Below, in pieces: positions 57,155-64,000 of a stretch of 64,000 nucleotides of DNA. How positions within the stretch are numbered: position 1 is the stretch's first letter; every line of letters starts with the position of its first letter. This DNA comes from Bacillota bacterium (lineage in GTDB: Bacteria > Bacillota > Sulfobacillia > Sulfobacillales > Sulfobacillaceae). The DNA is taken from the NCBI GenBank assembly GCA_021784595.1, contig JAJYHT010000002.1, forward strand, positions 35,186 to 99,185, read 5' to 3'. The translations under genes were made by a program, and so were the position numbers. The notes under the pieces were generated by a model. The model was not told where the DNA came from and searched no databases. It saw nothing but the letters and a program-made list of their open reading frames with translations.

Positions 57155-57903
57155 TGATTACGCCTCAAGAGCGCGCCGCTCGGCGCGCCACCCTTGCGCA
57201 GCACTGCCGCAAACTGGTGCTCACACAGACGGCCGTGCACTTATGTGAAGACGCGACACCGCGGGAAGAAGCGTTTTTACTCACGGTGCTCGAGGCTGAA
57301 CTGGCCCAGCGGGATGTCAATCGGCGGGCCCGTTTGGTGACGCGCGCTGGCTTCCCCGCATACAAGACCTTGGAGGGATTTGAGCGACAGGGCGTGAAGG
57401 TGCCGTCCACGCTGACCTGGGCCGATCTGGAATCCGGCCAATTTATCACCGATCGCCGCAATCTGGTCCTGTATGGTCCCGTGGGGACGGGCAAAACCCA
57501 CTTTAGTGTGGCTTTAGGCTATGCCGCCTGCGCACGAGGGATGACGGTCCGCTTCTTTACGGTGACGGACCTGGTCATGCGGCTCAGTGAAGCCAAGCGG
57601 GTAGGCACCGTGGAGCGGGTACTCCGAGACCTTCAACGGGCCGATTTGGTCGTCCTGGATGAATGGGGCTATGTCCCGGTCGACCACGACGGCGCCCAAC
57701 TCCTCTTTCGGGTCATCGCGGACTCCTACGAAGCCCGCAGTCTCATTATCACCACCAATCTGGAATTTTCCAAGTGGGGCGGCGTATTTACGGACGAACA
57801 AATGACGGCGGCCATTATCGATCGATTAGCCCACCATGGGCATTTGATCGTGTTCGAGGGCGAGAGTTACCGGATGAAGCATGCCCTCATGAAGGAGCGC
57901 TAA
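57151..57903 (+). CDS. istB: IS21-family helper ATPase
   Basis: A 250-residue AAA+ protein with Walker A YGPVGTGKTHFSVALG, Walker B DLVVLDEWGYVPVD and sensor SLIITTNLEFSKW. It selects target sites and activates IstA. It overlaps istA by four bases. Confidence 0.93.
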   Translation: MMITPQERAARRATLAQHCRKLVLTQTAVHLCEDATPREEAFLLTVLEAELAQRDVNRRARLVTRAGFPAYKTLEGFERQGVKVPSTLTWADLESGQFITDRRNLVLYGPVGTGKTHFSVALGYAACARGMTVRFFTVTDLVMRLSEAKRVGTVERVLRDLQRADLVVLDEWGYVPVDHDGAQLLFRVIADSYEARSLIITTNLEFSKWGGVFTDEQMTAAIIDRLAHHGHLIVFEGESYRMKHALMKER

Positions 57904-57904
57904 C

Positions 57905-58285
57905 ATGCGATGGCAATCCTTTGCCTGCCGGCTCACGGTGACGCGCTCCTCTGAGGCGCTCTTTATCGTGGCGCCCCAGGACCGGCGTCCGCGCACCCGG
58001 TGTGCGTACTGTGGTCAAGTCTTACGCCTCGACCACCCGTGGTGGGTGGTCTGGCCCCTCACCCGTGAAGAAGGGTTCCGCACCGTGGTGGCGACGATCC
58101 GATCCAAGGAGAGGCATGGTGCGCAGACTGTGCCCATACCTGGTTTGGGGTCAATCTGGGAGCTACCGACGCGCCCGCGTCGGCGGGGGGATGCTGGGGT
58201 ACTATCATCCGATCCGAAGTGCATGTCCATGACACGCGCCATGGCTTCGCCCACCGTCTCCGGACAGGTTGGCGATCCCCTCTGA
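57905..58285 (+). CDS. IS21 passenger frame 1 (CxxC protein)
   Basis: A frame of up to 126 residues starting two bases after istB. The first 60 residues look protein-like (RCAYCGQVLR, HPWWVVWPLTREEGF), with one CxxC. The rest is low in structure and may not be real. It is probably a small IS accessory protein. The function is unknown. Confidence 0.45.
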   Translation: MRWQSFACRLTVTRSSEALFIVAPQDRRPRTRCAYCGQVLRLDHPWWVVWPLTREEGFRTVVATIRSKERHGAQTVPIPGLGSIWELPTRPRRRGDAGVLSSDPKCMSMTRAMASPTVSGQVGDPL

Positions 58286-58329
58286 TGACACTAAGTGTCA
58301 ATTCTAAAGGAAAGGAGGCACGATCGCCC

Positions 58330-58683
58330 ATGGCCTTTGTTCGATGGCGCGGAAACTGCGCACAACTGCTGGCGACCATCACCGTGGACGGACGTCCACG
58401 GCAACGCCTGCTCGTTAATCTTCAGGGGGCTTATCGCACCACGCCTCAGCTCAGGAAACGCGTTGCCGACTGGTTCCCCGACATCACCGTCGATTGGGCT
58501 GCGGTGGATCGCTCGCTAGCCCAAGGTCCGCCCACCGCCATTCCGCCGTCGCCGGAGCAACTTCAGTGGGCCGATGCGGCCCATCGCCTATCGGTATGGG
58601 CTACGATGAGCAACGATCCGGAAGACCGCCGGGTCCTCACAATGGCGGCAGAAATCCTCACGCGCTGGCAAAGTTATCGATAA
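58330..58683 (+). CDS. IS21 passenger frame 2
   Basis: A protein of about 117 residues (FVRWRGNCAQLLATITVDGR near the N terminus, RRVLTMAAEILTRW near the C terminus) with a strong AAAGGAGG 14-20 bases upstream. A perfect terminator follows. No family is recognised; the DVRWRGNxAxLLATxxxxGR-like opening recalls small proteins that travel with transposons. Confidence 0.6.
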   Translation: MAFVRWRGNCAQLLATITVDGRPRQRLLVNLQGAYRTTPQLRKRVADWFPDITVDWAAVDRSLAQGPPTAIPPSPEQLQWADAAHRLSVWATMSNDPEDRRVLTMAAEILTRWQSYR

Positions 58684-58700
58684 CCGGACACTTGTTCAAC

Positions 58701-58736
58701 AACCCCAGGGAAATGACCCTGGGGTTCGCTTTTTTT
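58701..58736 (+). terminator. Rho-independent terminator inside the IS21 element
   Basis: AACCCCAGGG pairs perfectly with CCCTGGGGTT across AAATGA, followed by CGC and a seven-T run. It ends the ist operon. Confidence 0.85.
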
Positions 58737-58764
58737 CAGGGGTTGCCTCTCAGATCTCAATCGA

Positions 58765-58792
58765 AAAATTCCCCACCTAAGTGGGGAATTTT
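58765..58792. repeat. Perfect palindrome at the right end of the IS21 element
   Basis: AAAATTCCCCAC pairs with its complement over 12 bp around CTAA. The arm AAATTCCCCAC matches the left-end direct repeats, so it is a probable transposase-binding site. Confidence 0.7.
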
Positions 58793-58835
58793 ATTGCTGA
58801 ATTTGTCCATTTCCTCTTGACGAAATACACCGATT

Positions 58836-60014
58836 GATTTTCCCGCTGTGATGGCCGAAAAACAGGCGTTGGTGGATACTTTGCGTCAAGACAAGTATCT
58901 GAACGTGCTCGAGTCCTATCCCCAGGTGACGTGGATTCGGGGACAGGGGGTGATTCACAGTGCGGATCCCGTCACAGTAGCCGTTGGTAACGAGATTTAT
59001 CAGGCACCCCGATTGGTGGTGACCACGGGAGCACATCCGTGGATTCCTGCCATACCGGGATTAAACGAAACGCCATATTGGACGAGTACCGAAGCACTGG
59101 CGGCGGACACTCTTCCCCATGATTTGCTGGTGATTGGCGCGAGTGCTGTGGGGCTTGAAATTGGTCAGCTATACCAACGGTTGGGCAGTCGTGTGACGGT
59201 GCTGGAAGGGTTGGACCGGATTGTGCCGTTAGAAGATGACGCGGTCAGTATCGCTCTTTTGGACTATCTACAGAATGAAGGGATGGCGGTGCATCCGAGC
59301 GTCCAAATCCGTCTCGTCGCGTTTGACCATGGGAATTTCGCAGTGGAGGCTATCGTGGATGGTCACACACGAACTTTTGCCGCGGATCGGGTGCTGGTCG
59401 CAACTGGTCGTCGTCCCAACACTGAGGGATTGGGCCTGCAAGACGTCGGGGTCGGGCTGGATCATCGGGGAGGCATTGTGGTCAATGAACGCATGCAAAC
59501 GGCGGTGCCGACCATCTATGCCGCGGGCGATGTAACCGGTCAAGCCATGTTTGTCTACGTGGCGGCCGAAACGGGGTCCATTGCAGCGACCAATGCCCTC
59601 GGATTGGGCACCCGGGCCTTGGATCTGACAGCACTGCCTAAAGTTACGTTTACGGATCCGCAGGTTGCTAGTGTGGGTTTGACGGATAGTGGAGCCGAGG
59701 CCGCAGGGCTCGACTGCACGTGCTCAACTTTGCCGTTGGCGTATGTACCGCGCGCCTTGGCTAATCGGGATACACGGGGTTTCATCAAATTAGTGGTCGA
59801 GCAAGAAACCGAACGGGTGGTGGGGATGCATGTCGTGGCTGCTGATGCCGGGGAGATCATTCAGGTAGGCACCATGGCGGTTAAATACGAGATGACCCTG
59901 GAAGATTTAACCGGCCTATTCTTCCCGTATCTGACAATGGTCGAAGGAGTGAAACTCGCCGCCATCACTTTTCACAAAGATGTTTCCAAACTGTCCTGTT
60001 GCGCGGGGAGTTGA
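58836..60014 (+). pseudogene. merA: Mercuric reductase, 3' fragment
   Basis: The remaining 392 codons of merA, resuming at PIDFPAVMAEKQ. The NADH-binding motif LLVIGASAVGLEIGQLY, the FAD motif IYAAGDVTGQ and the C-terminal vicinal cysteines LSCCAGS that hand Hg(II) to the active site are intact. Joined to the 5' part it would encode 469 residues with no other lesion. An ATG at 58848 could start a protein without the redox Cys pair, which would not be a reductase. Confidence 0.92.
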
Positions 60015-60017
60015 CGC

Positions 60018-60254
60018 ATGGTGCAGTTAACGCTGCAAGGACCTCGGTCGGAGCGGGACAAGGGCGAAGCGCTCTTAGCTGACGCCATCCAGGCGGCGGG
60101 CTTGGATGGGTGGTTTCATTGTGTCTGGCGCTTGGGACACTGGCAGCTCGTATGGGAGGATCGGTTGATTTGGATCGGGGACTCCTTGGATGTTGTGTCC
60201 TGGACGAACGCTCTCTTGGAAGCTTGGTGGGGTGAGTCCGGGGGCTGCTGCTAG
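60018..60254 (+). CDS. Small protein ending in GGCC, downstream of merA
   Basis: A 78-residue protein starting three bases after merA. It is rich in Trp and ends with a Cys pair (ESGGCC), which recalls the C-terminal CC of MerA that binds mercury. No family is recognised. A ribosome site may lie within the merA end (CGGGGAG). A role in the mer operon is inferred from position only. Confidence 0.6.
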   Translation: MVQLTLQGPRSERDKGEALLADAIQAAGLDGWFHCVWRLGHWQLVWEDRLIWIGDSLDVVSWTNALLEAWWGESGGCC

Positions 60255-60478
60255 TACGGAATCTGTCGTGCGTGGCACGGCATCCACTCTGCTGGGCACC
60301 CCACCCGCCAGCGGTATTGCGCTAAAAAGGTGGCGCGCACCGTGCACGTCATTTCAATGTTGATCAGTCCTAGGCCAGCATCGCCTCGTGAATATCGCAG
60401 GATGCTTCGTTAGACGTTGCTTTCAGCAGCCAACATAGCCCGAGGAAGGACTGCGAATGTAGATAGGAGGGAGTTTTC

Positions 60479-61477
60479 ATGACCGGGACCATTATCAGCG
60501 TGATTCCCAGAAATACACCGACTACCGGCGGCAATGCCACGAGTGCTAGTCGTGTGGCATCACAGTTAGCGACCTTTGGGTGGGCCACGACCATCATACG
60601 AGAAGGAGACCCTCTACCCCCATTTGACGTGATCTTGGCATGGAACGCGATCCAAGTAGGGGACCGGCTAGTTCAAAGAGGCGTCGATCCCCAGCGAATT
60701 GTCGTTGTCTGGACGGGGACTGATCTGTGGGAGGGTCTCGACTACGATCCCGAAGTGCCCACCCGCCTCGATTCTGTTGGCTGCCACATCGTGTTTACCG
60801 AGCAAGCACAAGGGCGTTTGGTGGAACGAAGTCCTCATTGGGTCGACCGCATTCACATTGTTGCACCGGGCGTGGAGGATGCCATGTTCCGGCCCGACCG
60901 CGACGCTGAGATTGAGCCGCCGGTGGTTTTGGTGGCCGGGGGTATCCGGGAGGTCAAACGCACGCATTGGGCGATCGACTTGGTGGATTACGTCCGCTCC
61001 CAGGGTTTGGCGGTCGAGTTGTGGATTGCAGGACCGATGCGGGATACCGTCGAAGAGACATTGGTGAGGGAGCGGGTGGGAAGTCGACCGTGGGTGCGAT
61101 TGTGGGGCGAAGTGGAACGCAGTCTGATGCCATCACTCTACTGTCAGGCCAGCGTGGTCTTGAACACTTCCGCTACGGAAGGCGTCTCAAACGCGCTAAT
61201 GGAGGCTATGGCATGCGGAGCGGCCGTTATCGCCTCGCGGATACCCGGGAATGTTGCGCTGATTGAGGATGGCGAAACCGGATGGCTATTTTGTGACGCG
61301 AACGAGTTTGAAACGATATTGCGTCGGGTTATGAGGGATCGAGCCCTGCGTCATGATGTGGGGTACGCCGCGCGAAAACGTATGGCCATGGAGCACGGAG
61401 CTCTACGGGAAGCCTCAATTTATGCGCATCTATTGGGCCAACTCATCGCTCAGCCGTCCGTGCGGCACATGGCATGA
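60479..61477 (+). CDS. GT4 glycosyltransferase, SenB-like
   Basis: A 332-residue GT-B glycosyltransferase. N-terminal TTGGNATSASRVASQLATFG, central VVVWTGTDLWEGL, GGIREVKRTHWAIDLV and the donor-site TSATEGVSNALMEAMACGAAVIASR. The TGTDL and IREVK motifs resemble the TIGR04348/SenB group, in which SenB makes selenosugars from selenophosphate and UDP-sugar. Ordinary GT4 sugar transfer remains possible. AGGAGGG precedes the ATG. It lies just before two candidate selenoprotein genes. Confidence 0.75.
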   Translation: MTGTIISVIPRNTPTTGGNATSASRVASQLATFGWATTIIREGDPLPPFDVILAWNAIQVGDRLVQRGVDPQRIVVVWTGTDLWEGLDYDPEVPTRLDSVGCHIVFTEQAQGRLVERSPHWVDRIHIVAPGVEDAMFRPDRDAEIEPPVVLVAGGIREVKRTHWAIDLVDYVRSQGLAVELWIAGPMRDTVEETLVRERVGSRPWVRLWGEVERSLMPSLYCQASVVLNTSATEGVSNALMEAMACGAAVIASRIPGNVALIEDGETGWLFCDANEFETILRRVMRDRALRHDVGYAARKRMAMEHGALREASIYAHLLGQLIAQPSVRHMA

Positions 61478-61819
61478 TGAGGTCTGACAGTATGGCACTG
61501 ACCAGCGAAATCGCTACCCTACCCGGCCAAAGGTCGGTGCTGTTGTACACGGGAGTGTACGGTTGGTCCCTAAGTTCGATGTTGACTTCTCACTGCGCCG
61601 ACAGAATGATAAATATAGTGAACGCTTACACCGTGAAGTGGATCGGTTTTCTATCACGTTCCTCACAGATGTGGTCTTAAGCCTGGGGAAAGCGGCCATG
61701 CATAAAGGACACTTTAACTCTTGTCTGTAACTTATATGACAGACGACATGAAATCGGTTAAGGAAAATATTGGCAGACGCAGAGCCACGGTGAGGAATCC
61801 ATCGAAGGAGGCCAGAGTC
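61478..61819. other. Leader of the selenoprotein B-like genes
   Basis: No convincing gene is seen. A 68-residue frame at 61474-61680 has no recognisable product. The promoter for the following gene should lie here. Confidence 0.35.
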
Positions 61820-62689
61820 TTGGAAATCGACAGCTTTCGATATTTACCCCGTAGTCTGGAACGATTGTATCGCGACGCAGTCGTGGCTGCTGTTGCGAAA
61901 ACTCCATTCACTCCGCTAGGAAAACCACTCAATCAAAGCCGCATTGCGTTACTTACCACAGCAGGTATTTGGGACCGGACACGGGACGTGGGCTTTGATT
62001 ACGCACGAGAAAAACGGGAACCTTTCTGGGGCGATCCCTCGGGACGGATCATTCCTGCGGCTATTGAAGGGGACAATGTCGGGACGGGCCACCTGCATAT
62101 CAATAATCTCCATATTCAGAGTGATCTCAACATCGTGTTGCCGCTTGACAGGCTCCGTGAACTCGTCGGGCAAGGAATCGTCGGAGCGATCGCCAAGAAT
62201 CACTATTCCGTGATGGGCTACCAGGGGTTTCCACCGCATTTGGCCGCATGGGAACACGAGACTATTCCCCATTTCATTGGCCAGCTTCGGGCAGACAAGG
62301 TTGACGCCGTGGTGTTGGCCCCGGTGTGACCGGAATGCTGCCGAAACGTGCCCGTGTTGGCACGGACGATAGAAGCGGCGGGCATTGCCACCGTAGTCGT
62401 TACAATGATGCCCTACTGGAGTTCCTTGTACGGAGTTCCGCGAACACTGGGCGTCGAATTTCCGTTTGGTCAGCCCTTTGGTATGCCAAAGGATGATGCA
62501 GGTCAGCGGGCGGTTTTGAGAGCGGCGCTTGATCTGTTGGAGAATGCCGCGCCAGGCATAATCGTGGCGTGGGACCGGCCATGGCCTCAACCGATTGAAG
62601 AAGCGCGGCGCACCTGGCATCCGCCAGACCCGTCTCCTCTCATTGCCTATTGGCTGCAACAGCCAGATAACCCTTTGCGACCACGATAA
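61820..62689 (+). CDS. Candidate selenoprotein: GrdB/PrdB-like (selenoprotein B family), Sec170
   Basis: A 289-residue protein if TGA 62327-62329 is read as Sec170. Family landmarks: RIALLTTAGIW, GHLHINNLHI, LNIVLPLDRLRELV, KNHYSVMGY, then VDAVVLAPV-U-PECC and EAAGIATVVV, FPFGQPFG. Members of this glycine/betaine/D-proline reductase selenoprotein B family have U or C followed by PxC here. The frame is unbroken apart from the TGA and resumes in phase to TAA 62687. TTG 61820 is chosen because AAGGAGG lies 8 bases upstream. A SECIS-like hairpin starts at 62347. Confidence 0.85.
62347..62364 (+). promoter_or_regulatory. SECIS-like hairpin for Sec170
   Basis: CGTGCC pairs perfectly with GGCACG around a CGTGTT loop. 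It begins 20 bases after the first base of TGA 62327, and the loop carries G-T near its 5' side. Confidence 0.65.
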
Positions 62690-62847
62690 TGTGATGTGGC
62701 CAACGACTGCATCGAGGGCGAGAAACACTAGAGAAGTAGAGCGGCTTAGACATTACAATATCAATCGAAGAATTTCATTTTGTCGACGTGGCGGGGCGAT
62801 GGACCTGTCTCATCCCCAAATGCCCCTCAAAGAGAGGAGATATCATC

Positions 62848-63615
62848 ATGAATGGAAACCCTGTTCCCCAGCAATGGGGAACCTCTTACGAAGCATGGAT
62901 AGAGCGCAGCCAAGATGCCTTGCGGGCGCGGGATTGGTCCACCGCCTTCAAAGAGTACCCCTGGCTGAATTTTTCGGACTCTCCCCTGACTCCCTTGCGC
63001 CATTCGTTGGCGGACTCTCGCATTGCATTGATTAGTTCGGGGGGCATCTCGGTGGGGGATCAAAATCCTTTCGATGCAGAGGATCCGTTGGGAGACCACT
63101 CTTTTCGCGTGGTGGCCGCCGAAGGTCCACTGCGATCATGGCGTGTAGATCATGCGCATTATGATGTGGGTCCGCCACGGGTGGATTATAACACGGTGTT
63201 TCCCCTGGATGCGCTGTCCGCATTGGCTGCCCAGGGAGTCATTGGGGCGATTGCGCCCGAGCACTATACCTTTATGGGCTATCAACCAGACCCACGGCCG
63301 TTTTATGAGATATCAGCCCCGAGTATTGCCGACGGATTGTCTAAACACCAGGTGGATGGAGTATTGCTAGTTCCTGGCTGACCCGTATGCCACCAGTCCG
63401 TGGGACTGCTCGCACGCTATCTCGAAGTAGCCGGATTTTCCACCGTGGTGCTAGGAACTCTTAGAATGATTCTTGAGGCGGTCAAACCACCCCGAACGCA
63501 TTTGGTTCGCGCATCACTAGGTAAACTAGCAGGGGATCCTCACGACGCAATTCGCCAGATGGAGCGCGTCAAAGAGGCGTTGGCCTGGTTGGACCCGAAA
63601 ACTGAGACGCCATGA
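62848..63615 (+). CDS. Candidate selenoprotein: second selenoprotein B-family protein, Sec178
   Basis: A 255-residue paralogue of the preceding protein if TGA 63379-63381 is read as Sec178. It shares RIALISSGGI, GDHSFRVV, HAHYDVGPP, YNTVFPLDALSALAAQG, HYTFMGY and VDGVLLVPG-U-PVCHQSVGLLARYLE. The frame resumes in phase to TGA 63613. The C-terminal part after residue 200 has drifted from the usual FPxGxPxG pattern, so its substrate or partner may differ. GAGAGGAG precedes ATG 62848. A hairpin starts at 63394. Confidence 0.83.
63394..63408 (+). promoter_or_regulatory. SECIS-like hairpin for Sec178
   Basis: CAGTCC pairs perfectly with GGACTG around a GTG loop. It begins 15 bases after the first base of TGA 63379. 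Confidence 0.55.
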
Positions 63616-63699
63616 GGGCGCGGAAAGCAGGGACATTTTACAGGGATGGTCGATAGCGAGTTGCTATGCAACTGGCATGTTGGGGAGAGGAGAACCGTC

Positions 63700-64000
63700 G
63701 TGGCAGAGGAATCTGAAGCACGTCACATGAGTTCTGGACAAGCCATGGGAAGTCACCTAGCGCGTCGTCACACCACAGTTAGACCTGTCAAACGATGGAC
63801 GCAACGGGGATGGACACGAGGTCAATTTGTGCGGTGCACCCATTGCGGCATGATGCGAAAATCCAAAAGGTCGGGCGAGGAGGACGCAGCAGGGCGTTGG
63901 TATTGTTGCAATGAGTGCAGAGTCCAAGCTTTCAAACTACAGGAGATTAGCGAGGAAAATCAACGATTACGGAAGATCTTAGATTGCGATCCGGTTACCG
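63700..64000 (+). CDS. Zinc-finger-like protein (3' end outside window)
   Basis: A frame open to the window edge, about 100 residues. GTG 63700 follows GGGGAGAGGAG. After a basic N terminus it has CTHCG and, about 25 residues later, CCNEC, a four-Cys pattern that could hold one zinc. A helical, charged stretch follows (QEISEENQRLRKIL), likely a coiled coil. It could be a small regulator or the start of a longer protein. Confidence 0.55.
   Translation, partial: MAEESEARHMSSGQAMGSHLARRHTTVRPVKRWTQRGWTRGQFVRCTHCGMMRKSKRSGEEDAAGRWYCCNECRVQAFKLQEISEENQRLRKILDCDPVT

Noticed and set aside
58848..60014. The merA 3' part as an independent functional oxidoreductase
   Set aside because: It lacks the FAD-binding N terminus and the redox Cys pair; it is the remainder of an interrupted gene.
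61474..61680. A 68-residue frame between the glycosyltransferase and the first selenoprotein B-like gene
   Set aside because: It has no good ribosome site, no recognisable sequence and overlaps the previous stop; kept as leader sequence.

Overview
The window reads like the chromosome of an acidophilic, thermotolerant Firmicute of the Sulfobacillus type. This rests on frequent strong AGGAGG ribosome sites with many TTG and GTG starts, a form II CoxLMS oxidoreductase, mercury resistance genes, a GH15 glucoamylase and a Firmicute-style BlaI/BlaR pair. It is inferred from gene content, not from a marker gene. No rRNA, tRNA or CRISPR array was found.

Layout. 1-5 kb: acyl-CoA ligase (cut by the window edge), PaaX-type repressor, CoxG-like protein and DNA topoisomerase III. 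5-12 kb: a methyltransferase-UspA fusion, a lipoprotein, a membrane protein, a Cys/Met PLP enzyme and a MocR regulator. 11.8-14.1 kb: a class II aldolase-domain protein and a zinc alcohol dehydrogenase, divergent from MocR. 14.1-17.4 kb: a worn region with gene remnants, a HepT/MntA toxin-antitoxin pair and an acetyltransferase. 17.5-20.8 kb: diguanylate cyclase, CPBP protease, LspA and Dps. 20.9-25.6 kb: a membrane glycosylation cluster (DUF2142, GT2, GtrA, PIG-V-like). 25.8-29.6 kb: O-methyltransferase, lipoprotein, a BlaR1-like protease with a BlaI-like repressor and its operator, and UspA. 30-33.6 kb: coxLMS. 33.8-45.7 kb: STAND regulator, isochorismatase-family hydrolase, heterodimeric ABC exporter, ClC channel and small membrane proteins.

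45.8-64 kb is an accessory region and the most interesting part. It holds four genes in which one in-frame TGA sits exactly where the redox-active cysteine of the family belongs. In each, the reading frame continues in the same phase, and a hairpin with G-U in its loop begins about 15-20 bases after the TGA, as in bacterial SECIS elements. They are: (1) a CoA-disulfide reductase/NADH oxidase-family flavoprotein with Sec44; (2) a fusion of an RluD-like pseudouridine synthase domain that lacks its catalytic Asp to a glutaredoxin with a UxxC centre; (3, 4) two tandem proteins of the glycine/betaine/D-proline reductase selenoprotein B family with UPxC centres. Nearby lie a SenB-like glycosyltransferase, a MerP-like protein, and a mercuric reductase split by a complete IS21-family element with a 6-bp target duplication. 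The selenocysteine machinery (selA, selB, selC, selD) is not in the window and must lie elsewhere if these proteins are made. The fusion in (2) looks like a previously undescribed selenoprotein architecture.
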